Positions 25,848 to 34,574 are shown, counted from the stretch's first letter. The stretch: DNA of 64,000 bases from DASXKD01 sp963734725 (GCA_963734725.1 CAVTIX010000010.1:62001-126000); one strand, 5' to 3'. Numbers and translations are program-made. Notes: a model not told the origin generated them from the sequence alone.

Positions 25848-26180
25848 GGGATCTTCAGCGAGAACACATGATCATGCGAAGGCCGTGCTCACGCACCCCG
25901 ACACGCCGGGCACACGACAGAAGGCACACGAAAAGCCCAGGTCACCGCCGTGGAGGTTAAAGAACAAGCTAAGTGCCTGTTTCTAAACCGGGTGGGTGCT
26001 GACGGGCGGGGCCGGGCGGCGGTTTGTGATCTTTGGCAGAGGCGGCGTGCCTCGATCTGGGGCCGTGGTCGCTGTGATGACGGGCGGACGTCGGTGGCAT
26101 ACCGATGAGTTTTGGGGTCGCGCTGGGTCTTTGCGTGCAAGGGCTGCCTGGCGGTCGGCTAGGCGAGGGAAGGAGCGGGC
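25848..26180. other. Non-coding stretch upstream of the transposase
   Basis: Next to the transposase start lies an imperfect palindrome: GGCCTTCG at about 25831 and CGAAGGCC at about 25877 enclose GATCATG-type half-sites. The remainder, to the ribosome-binding site of the next gene (AGGGAAGGAG at about 26165-26174), holds no ORF that looks coding. The right terminus of the insertion sequence probably lies here, but I could not locate matching terminal repeats. Confidence 0.4.
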
Positions 26181-26729
26181 ATGGGAAGCCCCTTGACGGT
26201 CGACATCTTCCTCTCGGTCGACGGGTGGGCCGGTAGCGATGGACTACCGGGATACTTCGGCTATCTGGGCCCAGAGCTGGAGGAATGGATCACGGCCGAG
26301 TTGGCTGCGCCGCAGGTCGTGGTCATGGGGCGGCGAACCTACGAAGCTCTGGCGGGGTACCCGGACGAGTCCGGGATGACCCGGCTGGACAAGGTCGTCT
26401 TCTCCGGGACCTTGCAGCAGGTGGTCTGGCCCAACACGCGGATCTGCGGTGAGGATCTTGTTGATGAGATCCGGAGGATGAAGGCCGGCAGCGGCGTTCC
26501 CTTGCGCACCATGGGAAGCCTTTCCCTGGCCCGGCAGCTCATAAGGGCCGGCTTGGTGGATCGGCTGCGGCTGATGATCTTTCCCTTGATCGCTGGGACC
26601 GCAGGGCGCGATGCGTTCTTCGCGGACATGGCCTCCGCCGACCTTGAGCTGGTGGATCACCGGACACTAGATGGCCGGGTGCTCCTTGTGGAGTACCGGC
26701 CGACCGGGAAAGACATCCCACGGGCCTGA
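26181..26729 (+). CDS. Dihydrofolate-reductase-like (RibD C-terminal domain) protein
   Basis: The 182-residue product has the pattern of stand-alone RibD_C reductases common in actinobacteria: VDIFLSVDGWAGSDG at the N-terminus, VVVMGRRTYEALAGYP, TMGSLSLARQLIRAGLVDRLRL and FPLIAGTAGRDAFF. These proteins are NADPH-binding and mostly of unknown substrate. ATG 26181 has an excellent AGGGAAGGAG upstream. Inside the integrative element it is the only apparent cargo gene. It could be a resistance or accessory metabolic function, or a passenger of no benefit. Confidence 0.8.
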   Translation: MGSPLTVDIFLSVDGWAGSDGLPGYFGYLGPELEEWITAELAAPQVVVMGRRTYEALAGYPDESGMTRLDKVVFSGTLQQVVWPNTRICGEDLVDEIRRMKAGSGVPLRTMGSLSLARQLIRAGLVDRLRLMIFPLIAGTAGRDAFFADMASADLELVDHRTLDGRVLLVEYRPTGKDIPRA

Positions 26730-27018
26730 GCCTGAACACTGGCCCCGCCTACCACGCACTATCCGCATGCAGATGCACTGGTGACGGGCAGAATCACGGT
26801 CACGCTTAAGGCCAGACAAGCGAGAGCTCCAGCCGAGAGGGGGCTTGGCTGGAGCTCTGCTGGCTTGCTGTGTGGCTGTCAGGGCCTCTCGGGGGCTTGC
26901 TCAGTCTTGGGTTTGGCTGATTACTTGGTAGTGGGTCAGTTTGGACGGCTGGTCAGGTTCGGGCGCGGTTGGGTGCTGACCCTCTTGTGCCCTGAGGTGC
27001 CCGCCGTAGGATGGGGAC

Positions 27019-27195
27019 ATGCGCAGGCCGATCCCCCGCGCCGTAGTGGCAGCTGCGGCTGTCCTGTTCGCGCTTTTCATGGTGTCACAGGTGGAGCCTG
27101 CCAACCTGAACATGATGCTGGTCGTTGCTATGGTGGTCCCCGTTGCCGTGATCGGCGCTCTGGAGCTTCCCAGGCTTTTCCGTCGCCATCGTTGA
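27019..27195 (+). CDS. 58-residue membrane protein of the element
   Basis: ATG 27019 opens a 58-codon ORF preceded by GGATGGGG. The product has two hydrophobic segments (about residues 8-22, AVVAAAAVLFALFMV, and 33-48, MLVVAMVVPVAVIGAL) and ends in basic residues (LFRRHR), the layout of a small two-pass membrane protein. No homologue is recognised. It lies between the reductase-like gene and the convergent integrase, 74 bases from the latter's stop. Confidence 0.55.
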   Translation: MRRPIPRAVVAAAAVLFALFMVSQVEPANLNMMLVVAMVVPVAVIGALELPRLFRRHR

Positions 27196-27268
27196 CGCTA
27201 AGCACTCCATCGCGGGTCTCGTCTGGACGCTGTCTGAGATCGCCGGGTGGCTGGATTCAAACGGCGAT

Positions 27269-28813
27269 TCAAACTGACCCATTACCGATTACTTGCTCCG
27301 CAAGCCGCCTTGTCTCTGCGTTGTCTCGGTACGGCGTGTCTATTGTCCAGACGAGAGTGCCAGGTTCGATGTCGCAATCCACCCGCTTACCATCTGCCTG
27401 CGCGCGCACCTTGACGCCACGAGCAACGAACAATGCCCGCTTCCCCGCTTCATTCAGTATGGCCCAGTGCTGAGCCACTGTAAGCCCTGCGCTTGCCCAG
27501 ACTATCCTGTCTGGATCGGAGGTCATATTTTCAAGATTCCTGCGTCGCGCCTTCAGTATTTCTAGAGTGGAGCGGTTGGCTTCAGTTGGTTCATCGAGCG
27601 CTTCTGCGAGTGCTACCTTGCCGGCCAGATCCTTGATAGCTTCTGTCACCTCTGCTATCTCAGCAGCATGATCAGTACCCTGAAGGATCTGCTGCTTGAC
27701 GTAGGATATGTCGTTACACTTCTCGGTAATCCACTTATCTATAGCTTCTTCGAGACGATCACGTTTGATATTACGAGACTGGCAGGAGCGGTCACGGACG
27801 CCAATGCATCGCATGTATTCATAAGTCTTGCCCTTTACCTGCTGCCGGTTGGAGTATAGCGGCCTGCCGCACGCCTTGCAGAAGGCTATCCCAACGATCC
27901 ACGGTGAGTCTCTGCGAGGTACTTTAACAGGAACAGAGAGCTTGTCTAGGCGCTCCTGGACTCTGCGCCATACTGCGTCATCAATGATCGCCTCAGCAAA
28001 GCGAAGCGGCAAGCCATCATCGCCGCGCACAACTTCGCCATTGACTTCCGTTACGCCACAGATAGCGCGAGAGCGTAGGATTTGCTGCACCGTCAAGTAG
28101 CGCCAACGATGCCCGAGCGGCTCTTTGCCTACGCGAAGTCGCACTATATCTTTACTTGTGGGGATGCCCTCAGCATTCAGCCAGTCGGCAACGGCTGAAG
28201 GTCCTTTGCCATCGAGAATGTCATTAGCCATGCGCACTACGAGTGGCGCATATTCATCTGGCTCTAGCTCGTAGCCCTTGCCCTCCGCTCGCGGGACCGG
28301 ATGGTAGCCGAACGGAGTCCAGCCACCGGCGTACCGACGTGCGCTTCGCAGATATGCCCGTGCTTCCGTTACCCGTTCACTCGTACTGAAAGCTTCCATC
28401 TCTGCTGCAAACGCCAGCACTTGCGCTATCAGCTCCGCTACGGGATTTGCTGACGACATATCGAGCTTCAGGGTACCGCCTGGCCCAGAACAGAACACAA
28501 GAGTCTTGCTGTTCTCTCTGGCCCATCGCGCAAGCTCGCTCATATCTGTTATGCGCCGCACGGCGCGGTCCAGTCGGGCCCAGACCACTATGTCAAACTC
28601 GCTCTTGCGGTAGTACAGCCAATCACCTAGCTCTGGCCTGGCGAATGGGCTGACCTTATATGCGGACTCATCTAGATCGAGGGCCTGCCCTACAACAGCG
28701 TGGCCGTTGTCTTCCGCCCAACGCTTGATAACCGCTGTCTGCCGTGTGGGCGATGTCGTTGGGTCATCCAGATCGCGGTATCGGCTGAGCCTGACACTTG
28801 CTAGCACTCGCAT
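27269..28813 (-). CDS. Large serine recombinase (integrase)
   Basis: The 514-residue protein has the three-part layout of large serine integrases. The N-terminal resolvase domain has the nucleophile in VRLSRYRD (Ser10) and conserved arginines (DIVVWARLDRAVRR). A recombinase domain follows (YAGGWTPFGYHP, then AVADWLNAEGIPT). The zinc ribbon has CKACGRPLYSN and CIGVRDRSC (four cysteines), and a coiled-coil segment comes after it. It would join attP and attB in a single crossover. The start codon lies 67 bases from the right core, the usual arrangement for an integrase beside its attachment site. GC content is clearly below that of neighbours, a sign of transfer. Confidence 0.93.
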   Translation of the reverse strand: MRVLASVRLSRYRDLDDPTTSPTRQTAVIKRWAEDNGHAVVGQALDLDESAYKVSPFARPELGDWLYYRKSEFDIVVWARLDRAVRRITDMSELARWARENSKTLVFCSGPGGTLKLDMSSANPVAELIAQVLAFAAEMEAFSTSERVTEARAYLRSARRYAGGWTPFGYHPVPRAEGKGYELEPDEYAPLVVRMANDILDGKGPSAVADWLNAEGIPTSKDIVRLRVGKEPLGHRWRYLTVQQILRSRAICGVTEVNGEVVRGDDGLPLRFAEAIIDDAVWRRVQERLDKLSVPVKVPRRDSPWIVGIAFCKACGRPLYSNRQQVKGKTYEYMRCIGVRDRSCQSRNIKRDRLEEAIDKWITEKCNDISYVKQQILQGTDHAAEIAEVTEAIKDLAGKVALAEALDEPTEANRSTLEILKARRRNLENMTSDPDRIVWASAGLTVAQHWAILNEAGKRALFVARGVKVRAQADGKRVDCDIEPGTLVWTIDTPYRDNAETRRLAEQVIGNGSV

Positions 28814-28875
28814 CGTCTCGCCTCCTGGCTGGCCCTCTCAGTTCAAGGCTACCAGAAGTTTAGGACTCAGAGAGT

Positions 28876-29007
28876 CTACGAGCCGCCGTCGAAATGGACC
28901 AGCGCAGAGCCGTCTGCCTTGACGATCAGCAAGCGCGTTGCCATCGGCAGATGCGCGCTGAGCCGCCCCACGTAGTCCACGCTGCACCAGGCAATGACAA
29001 GCCGCAC
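28876..29007 (-). pseudogene. nucS: Stranded 5' fragment of the original host nucS
   Basis: From GTG 29007 the minus strand reads VRLVIAWCSVDYVGRL and continues to HFDGGS, then a TAG stop formed with element sequence at 28876-28878. Over 41 codons it differs from the N-terminus of the intact nucS at seven residues (about 83% identical). It ends exactly at the 10-bp core. This is the host's own start of nucS, cut off by integration. If transcribed, it would give a 43-residue peptide. Confidence 0.85.
28880..28889. other. Right attachment site core (attR)
   Basis: GAGCCGCCGT matches the left core. Here the left flank is element sequence (the integrase upstream region) and the right flank is the displaced host nucS 5' end. 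The left flank TCTAC mirrors the GTAGG/CTACG flank expected for the element's own half-site. Confidence 0.65.
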
Positions 29008-29387
29008 GGGAGCTAACCTTATCCGCCTGCATCACCCACGAGGGGAGCCAGCACGACTGGCTGGTTTCGCTGCCACGGGGCGCCGGGGCAGCTCAGGATG
29101 ACCCGGCAGGCATCTGCCCGGCCTTGGCTTGGACCCCGTCCCCGATGTCCGGGCAGGGCAGCCTTGGCTGAAGACCGTTCGTGACGCAGGCCACCGCTGC
29201 GGACAACAGCACTGCCCAGCGGGCTGGGGGCGCGCAGCGCCATGGTAGGCATGGCTGACGGTACATCTGTCAGAGGCAACAGCCCAGACCGAACTTCTCC
29301 GGGGAACAACTCCGGTCAGATGTCGATCCAGGCCCGGGGCGTTCGTGTAGCAGGTGAGAAGGCCCGCGATCACGAGGAGGACAGGCG
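29008..29387. other. Gap between the nucS fragment and the YCII gene
   Basis: These 380 bases should hold the original nucS promoter (reading leftward) and the promoter of the YCII/sigma pair (reading rightward). I see a small hairpin AGCCAG-CACGA-CTGGCT at 29046-29062 but no coding frame with good composition and no clear -35/-10 pairs. Confidence 0.4.
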
Positions 29388-29741
29388 ATGAAGCAGTACC
29401 TGATCAGCATGTACCAGCCCGACAGCGACGTCCCGCCGCCGGAGTTCCTGGCGAAGGTGATGGCCGAGATCGACGCGATGCGCACCGAACTCCAGGAGGC
29501 GGGCGGCTGGGTCTTCGGCGGTGGCCTGCACGCCCCGAGCACGGCGACCGTGCTGCGGCCCAAGGACGGCGACGTGCTCATCACCGACGGCCCGTTCACC
29601 GAGGGCAAGGAGCACCTGGGCGGGTTCACCATCATCAAGGCGCCGGACCTGGACGCGGCGCTGGAGTGGGGCCGCAGGTACGCGCTGGTGACCACGCTGC
29701 CCATCGAGGTACGGCCGTTCCAGGGCGAAGCCGAGGACTGA
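29388..29741 (+). CDS. YCII-related (DGPF domain) protein
   Basis: The 117-residue protein has the YCII/DGPF fold signature: MKQYLISMYQP at the start, the loop ITDGPFTEGKEHLGGF (about 65-80), and PIEVRPF at the end. Proteins of this kind are commonly encoded next to an ECF sigma factor of the group whose C-terminus has a large extra domain, and this is so here. The ATG has an excellent GAGGAGGACAGG upstream. Its TGA overlaps the ATG of the sigma gene by one base, implying coupled translation. Biochemical function of the family is not established. Confidence 0.85.
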   Translation: MKQYLISMYQPDSDVPPPEFLAKVMAEIDAMRTELQEAGGWVFGGGLHAPSTATVLRPKDGDVLITDGPFTEGKEHLGGFTIIKAPDLDAALEWGRRYALVTTLPIEVRPFQGEAED

Positions 29742-30960
29742 TGCCCCCGTCCGCCGCGGAGATCGAGGAGATCTTCCGGGGCGAGTACGGCCGAGCGGTG
29801 GCCGTCCTGAACCGCAGCTTCGGCGACCTGGACATCGCCGAGGATGCGGTCCAGGACGCGTTCGCCGTGGCGGTGCAGCGATGGCCGGCCGACGGGCTGC
29901 CGCCGAGCCCGGCCGGCTGGATCATCACCACCGCCCGCAACCGGGCCATCGACCGCCTCCGCCGGGAGGCATCCCGCGAGGACCGGCACGCCCAGGCGGC
30001 ACTGCTGCACGCCCGGAGCGAACCCGCCGAGGAGGGGCCCGTGCGCGACGACCGGCTGCGCCTCATCTTCACCTGCTGCCACCCCGCGCTCGCCCAGGCG
30101 GCCCAGGTCGCGCTGACGCTGCGCCTGCTCGGCGGGCTCACCACGGAACAGATCGCCCGCGCCTTCCTGGTGCCCGAGCCGACCATGGCGCAACGGCTGG
30201 TCCGGGCCAAGGGCAAGATCCGTGATGCCCGAATCCCGTACCGGGTGCCGGATGAGGCCGATCTGCCCGACCGGCTCCGTGCCGTGCTCGCCGTCCTCTA
30301 CCTCATTTTCAACGAAGGCTATACGGCAAGCTCGGGCCGGCCCTGCTGCGCGACGACCTGTGCGCCGAGGCGATCCGCCTGGCGCGGCTGCTGGCCAGGC
30401 TGATGCCGGACGAGCCGGAGGCCATGGGGCTGCTCGCGCTTATGCTGCTCACCGACGCGCGCCGGCCCGCCCGCACGACGGGCTCTGGAGAGCTGATACG
30501 GCTCGCCGACCAGGACCGCAGCCGGTGGGACCGGGCGCTGATCGCCGAGGGGCAGGACCTGGTCCGGCGGTGCCTGCGGCGGGACCAGCCAGGGCCGTAC
30601 CAGATCCAGGCGGCGATCCAGGCCGTGCACAGCGACGCGGCGGCGGTGGCGGACACCGACTGGCGGCAGATCGTGCAGTTGTACGACCAGCTCCTGGCCG
30701 TCACGCGGAGCCCGGTGGTGGCCCTCAATCGCGCCGTCGCGGTGGCCGAGATTGACGGCCCGGAGGTCGCGCTGGCCCTGACGGATCGTTTTGCGCTAGA
30801 AGGCTTTTATCTCTTTCACGCCATCCGCGCCGACCTGCTGCGCCGGCTCGGCCGCGATGCCGAGGCGGCGCGCGCGTACCGGGCGGCCATCGAGCGGACG
30901 GGGAACGCCGCCGAGCGCGACTTCCTGGAGCGTCGCCTGCGGGAGGTCTCCGCGCACTGA
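29741..30960 (+). pseudogene. ECF sigma factor with C-terminal extension, split by a frame change
   Basis: The first ~200 codons encode sigma-2 (EDAVQDAFAVAVQRWP, GWIITTARNRAIDRLRRE) and sigma-4 regions (LRLLGGLTTEQIARAFLVPE), then VLYLIFNEGYTASSG. At about 30335-30340 (GGGCCGG) the frame changes. The continuation (PALLRDDLCAEAIRLARLL, MPDEPEAMGLLALMLL, VALNRAVAVAEIDGP) is in another frame to 30960. One missing base within GGGCC would restore a ~405-residue protein typical of this sigma group. Without it, translation ends shortly after, giving a factor with intact DNA-binding regions but no C-terminal domain. It may be a true lesion, a functional truncation or an assembly error. Confidence 0.8.
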
Positions 30961-31088
30961 CTGGGACCGGCCGATCTGGGTGGGTTCGGCGGCACGGCCG
31001 GGTACGCCGGCGGCATGGCCGGCAACCGCTGCACAGCCACGCTCCCAGGCGATCCGGAGAGCCGGTGTTATGCCTTACAGTGACGGCC

Positions 31089-32177
31089 GTGAGCCCTCGC
31101 AGAGCCCGGCGCCTGCCGGCCAGCGTGCCGCGCCGGCCGCGCGGTGGCCTGCCGCCCGGGCATCCCGGCGGCGAAGCGGGAGAGGACGCGGAGAACCCGG
31201 CACTGCGGCTGGGCCCGGAACGGATCGAGGCCGGGCCCGACGGGGACTGGGTGGTCCGGGCAATGCCCGGCGAGGCCACCGTGAAGACCTACCGCTGCCC
31301 GGGCTGTGACCAGGAAATTCAGCCGGGGACGGCGCACCTGGTCGTGTGGCCCGCGGACACGCCGGGGCTGGCGGAGCGGCGGCATTGGCATCGCCCGTGC
31401 TGGGACCGGCGGCTGCGCCGCCATGCGCGCGGCCAGGCCCGGCAGGTGAGGAGCACCGCAATGGAGATCAGGGCCAGCACCGTGCTGCCCGCCCGGCGGG
31501 AGGAATTCACCCTGCGCACCGAGGACGGGCTCACGCTCGTCGGGGAGGTCGCGCGGCCGCTGAACAAGGACCCGGTGGCCACCTTGCTGTGCCTGCACCC
31601 GCTGCCCACTCACGGCGGGATGATGGACAGCCACCTGTTCCGCAAGGCGTCCTACCGGCTGCCCGCGCTCGCGGACCTGGCCGTGGTCCGGTTCAACACC
31701 CGCGGCGCCGCCTCCGACCGCGGCCGCAGCGAGGGGGAGTTCGGCGCGGGCATGGCCGAGCGCCACGACGTGGCCGCCGCGATCGCCTGGTGCGTGACCG
31801 CCGGGCTGCCGCAGCTGTGGCTGCTGGGCTGGTCGTTCGGCACCGAACTCGCGCTCCTATGGGGCAACGACCCGGCGGTGGAGGGCGCGATCCTGGTGTC
31901 CCCGCCGCTGCGCCGGGCCGGTGAGGCGGAACTCGACGCCTGGGCAGCGTCGGGCAAGCCGTTGCTGGTGCTCGTGCCGGAGTTCGACGACTACCTCCGG
32001 CCGGCGGAGGCGCGGGCCAGGTTCGCGCGGGTGCCGAGCGCGGAACTTATCGGCGGGGAGCGGGCCAAGCACCTGTGGGTCGGCGAGCCTGCCGTGCGTG
32101 CTGTTCTGGGGGAGATCGTGCGCAAGGTAAACCCGGCGGCGTGGCCGCTGCCAACCGAGTGGGAGGACCAACGGTGA
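31089..32177 (+). CDS. Zinc-ribbon domain fused in frame to an alpha/beta hydrolase
   Basis: Residues 1 to about 120 form a basic actinobacterial domain with a metal-binding YRCPGCDQEIQPGTAH and RRHWHRPCW. From about residue 125 (MEIRASTVLPARREEF) begins an alpha/beta hydrolase: LLCLHPLPTHGGMMD (oxyanion region), the nucleophile elbow LGWSFGTELAL, then VPEFDDYL and a late histidine in KHLWVGEP. In relatives I recall these as two adjacent genes. Here no stop separates them, but AGGAG lies 8-9 bases before ATG 31461, so the hydrolase could also be made separately. GTG 31089 is a tentative start; 31065 and 31080 are alternatives. The stop overlaps the SDR start (GTGA). Confidence 0.7.
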   Translation: MSPRRARRLPASVPRRPRGGLPPGHPGGEAGEDAENPALRLGPERIEAGPDGDWVVRAMPGEATVKTYRCPGCDQEIQPGTAHLVVWPADTPGLAERRHWHRPCWDRRLRRHARGQARQVRSTAMEIRASTVLPARREEFTLRTEDGLTLVGEVARPLNKDPVATLLCLHPLPTHGGMMDSHLFRKASYRLPALADLAVVRFNTRGAASDRGRSEGEFGAGMAERHDVAAAIAWCVTAGLPQLWLLGWSFGTELALLWGNDPAVEGAILVSPPLRRAGEAELDAWAASGKPLLVLVPEFDDYLRPAEARARFARVPSAELIGGERAKHLWVGEPAVRAVLGEIVRKVNPAAWPLPTEWEDQR

Positions 32178-32938
32178 CCCTTTTCGATCTGAACGGCAAG
32201 AAGGCATTCATCACCGGCGCCTCCCGCGGCATCGGCCAGGAGATCGCCGTGGCGTTCGCCGAGGCGGGCGCCGACCTGGCGCTGATGGCGCGCAGCGAAG
32301 ACGGGCTCGCGGCCACCGCGGAGAAAGCCGCCGGGTACGGGCGCGAGGCGCTCGTGATTCGCGCGGACGTCACCGACCAGGACGCCGTCGAGGGCGCGGT
32401 CGCCGCGGCGATCGAGCGCCTGGGCCACGTGGACATCGTGGTCAACAACGCCGGCGGGTCCAACTTCGTGGTCCCGTTCCTCGACCTGCGGGTGCCGGGC
32501 TGGGAAAAGCTGATGCGGCTGAACCTGACCTCCGCCGTGTACGTGTGCCACGCGATAGGCCCGCACCTGGCCGAGCGCGGCCAGGGTTCGGTCATCAACG
32601 TGGCCTCGGTCGCGGGGCTGGCCGCCTCGCCGTTCCTGTCCCCCTACGGGGCGGCGAAGGCGGGGCTGATCTCGCTGACCAAGACGCTGGCCGTGGAGTG
32701 GGCGGCGCTAGGGATCCGGGTCAACGCCCTGTGCCCCGGCTGGACCGCGACCGAGCTGAACCGCAACCTGTGGGAGGACGAGGAAACGGGGAAGGCGACG
32801 ATCGCCACGGTGCCCATGCGCCGGTGGGGCCGCGCGGCCGAGATGGCCGGCCCGGCGGTCTTCCTGGCCAGCGACGCGTCGTCCTACATGACCGGCCAGG
32901 CCCTAGTCGTCGACGGCGGCCAGACCACGATGAGCTGA
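32174..32938 (+). CDS. Short-chain dehydrogenase/reductase (3-oxoacyl-ACP reductase-like)
   Basis: The 254-residue NAD(P)-dependent oxidoreductase has TGASRGIGQ (cofactor loop), NNAGGSN, the catalytic Ser in NVASVAG and the Tyr-X3-Lys in SPYGAAKAG, plus the C-terminal GQALVVDGGQTTMS. It resembles FabG-like or 2-deoxygluconate-type SDRs; the substrate is unknown. GTG 32174 overlaps the preceding TGA by four bases, so it is coupled to the hydrolase gene and may act in the same pathway. A strong hairpin follows at 32956-32997. Confidence 0.9.
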   Translation: MTLFDLNGKKAFITGASRGIGQEIAVAFAEAGADLALMARSEDGLAATAEKAAGYGREALVIRADVTDQDAVEGAVAAAIERLGHVDIVVNNAGGSNFVVPFLDLRVPGWEKLMRLNLTSAVYVCHAIGPHLAERGQGSVINVASVAGLAASPFLSPYGAAKAGLISLTKTLAVEWAALGIRVNALCPGWTATELNRNLWEDEETGKATIATVPMRRWGRAAEMAGPAVFLASDASSYMTGQALVVDGGQTTMS

Positions 32939-32955
32939 GGCCACCGGGGCCGGAA

Positions 32956-32997
32956 AACGCGGGAGGGGCGGCGCATGCGCGCCGCCCCTCCCGCGTT
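32956..32997. terminator. Perfect bidirectional terminator hairpin
   Basis: AACGCGGGAGGGGCGGCGC (32956-32974) pairs perfectly with its complement at 32979-32997 over a 4-base loop. It is flanked by AAAA on the left and by TT and few further T on the right. It lies between convergent SDR and coiled-coil genes and should end both transcripts. Confidence 0.85.
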
Positions 32998-33005
32998 GCC
33001 GGTGG

Positions 33006-34343
33006 TTACTCGGTCCACCACTCCTCGTCGCTGGCCTTGGCTGTCTTGGCCGACGCCGGCTGCTTCGGGCTGCCGGCCTGCTGGCTGGCCGCCTGGGGCC
33101 GCTCCTCCCGCGGTGCGGGCGGCGGGCCGGCGACGGCCTTGGGCGGGGCAGGCTGGCCGACCGCCTGCCGCCCCTGCTGGGGCTTGAGCGCCTCGGACAG
33201 GCCCGGCATCTGGGTGCCCAGCAGCTGGCTGATCTGGGCCAGATGGGAGGATATGCTCTCCTTCTGCCTGGTCAGGTCGTCAACCTCGCGCTGTGCCGCG
33301 GCGCGGTGCCGCTCCATCTCGTTCTTGGCGTCCGCCGTGAGCTGATCGGCCTGGGCCTTGGCCTGGGCGACGATCTGATCGGCGTTCTTCTTGGCGTTGG
33401 ACACGAGCTGCTTGGAATGCTGCTCGGCCTCGCGCCGGGTGTGGTCGGCCTGCGCGCTGGCCTTGGCGGCCCGCTGCTCGGCGGTGGCGGCGCGCTGCTC
33501 CGCCTCGGTGACCAGCTTCTGGGTCGCCGCCTGCGCGGCCGACAGCCGCTCGGCCTCCTGGCGCTCGGATTCCTCGCGGCGGGAGGCGAGCTGGATCTCG
33601 AACTCGGCCTCGGCCTGCGCCCGCTGGGCTTCGCTCTCCTCCAGGATGCGCTGCGCCTGGCTGCGCATCTCGTCCGCCTGCCGCTTGGACGTGGTGAGGA
33701 TCTCGTCGCGCTCTCGCTTGGCGGACGCCTTGAGCTGGGCGACCTCACGCTCGGTCGTGGTGCGCAGCTTGGCGATGTCGCGCTCCACGGCGGCCCGCTT
33801 CTCGGCGACCTCGTGGTCGGCCATGGCGCGCAGCTTGGCGGCCTCACGCTCGGTGGTGGAGGTCAGCTCGTCGGCCTCACGCCGTGCCGCGGTGCGGATG
33901 GCGTCGGCTTCCCGCTCGGCGGAGCCACGCTGGTCGTCGGTCTCGCGCTTGGCGACGGCGCGCAGCTCGGCCGCCTCGTTCTCGGCGCCTGCCCGCAGTT
34001 CGGCCGCGTCCACCTTGGCGGCGGCTTGCAGCTCGTTGGCCGCCGAGCGAGCTTCCCCTACGATCTCCGTCGCTTGCTCCTCGGCGAGGCGGAGCAGCTG
34101 CTCGATGCGGGAGCCGAGGCCCGCATAGGTGGGCCGCTCCTGCTCGCGGAGCTGGCGATGCGCCTCGGTCAGCTCCTGCTGGAGCGCCTGAACCTGCTCG
34201 CGGTGCTGGCGCATCTCCAGGTCGGACTGCTTGAGGTACTCATCGACCTGGTGCTGGTCATATCCGCGCATGACCTTGGCGAAGTCGCGGGCCGGGGCGT
34301 CTTCAAAGAAATTGCTGAGCTGAGCGTCAATTTCAGGCTGCAT
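33006..34343 (-). CDS. DivIVA-domain long coiled-coil protein (Scy/FilP-like)
   Basis: The 445-residue protein begins with a DivIVA-like membrane-curvature domain (FAKVMRGYDQHQVDEYLKQ, about residues 21-39). It then forms a long Ala/Glu/Arg-rich coiled coil with a strong heptad and 51-residue-type periodicity (about 40-370), and ends in a Pro/Gln-rich tail with the acidic terminus DEEWWTE. Such proteins organise polar growth in filamentous actinomycetes (Scy, FilP). Its place next to mce is the position I recall for those genes in Streptomyces. It is much shorter than Scy and lacks clear FilP features, so the exact orthology is open. Start ATG 34343 fits the domain. Confidence 0.8.
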   Translation of the reverse strand: MQPEIDAQLSNFFEDAPARDFAKVMRGYDQHQVDEYLKQSDLEMRQHREQVQALQQELTEAHRQLREQERPTYAGLGSRIEQLLRLAEEQATEIVGEARSAANELQAAAKVDAAELRAGAENEAAELRAVAKRETDDQRGSAEREADAIRTAARREADELTSTTEREAAKLRAMADHEVAEKRAAVERDIAKLRTTTEREVAQLKASAKRERDEILTTSKRQADEMRSQAQRILEESEAQRAQAEAEFEIQLASRREESERQEAERLSAAQAATQKLVTEAEQRAATAEQRAAKASAQADHTRREAEQHSKQLVSNAKKNADQIVAQAKAQADQLTADAKNEMERHRAAAQREVDDLTRQKESISSHLAQISQLLGTQMPGLSEALKPQQGRQAVGQPAPPKAVAGPPPAPREERPQAASQQAGSPKQPASAKTAKASDEEWWTE

Positions 34344-34574
34344 GTGGCTTGATCCTGGCTAGACGAGGGGGGCACGCGGGGGGGCAGACGAGTTCCTAGC
34401 AACCACCCGGCAGGGGACTAGCGCGAACTTCGGCAACCGCCTGCGGGGCGGCCACGAAAGACCGCTCGCCCGATCCCTGGCAGCGTACTCCCGTTACGCA
34501 GGTGATGACGGTGCCTTTTGGGCTTCGCGTCGGCCAAGATTCGCTTTGCCCGGATGCGGGGATGCGCGGCCCGC

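Larger units (their letters stand above)
23863..28889. mobile_element. Serine-integrase integrative element inserted in nucS
   Basis: About 5.0 kb bounded by the 10-bp core GAGCCGCCGT at 23863-23872 and 28880-28889. It carries, from left to right, a replacement nucS 5' end, a short GntR regulator, a small truncated ORF, a degenerate transposase, a dihydrofolate-reductase-like gene, a 58-residue membrane protein and a large serine integrase next to the right end. Integrase DNA is visibly richer in A and T than the host genes. No replication or transfer genes remain, which suggests decay around the transposase insertion. Boundaries rest on the duplicated nucS sequence and the shared core. Confidence 0.75.
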
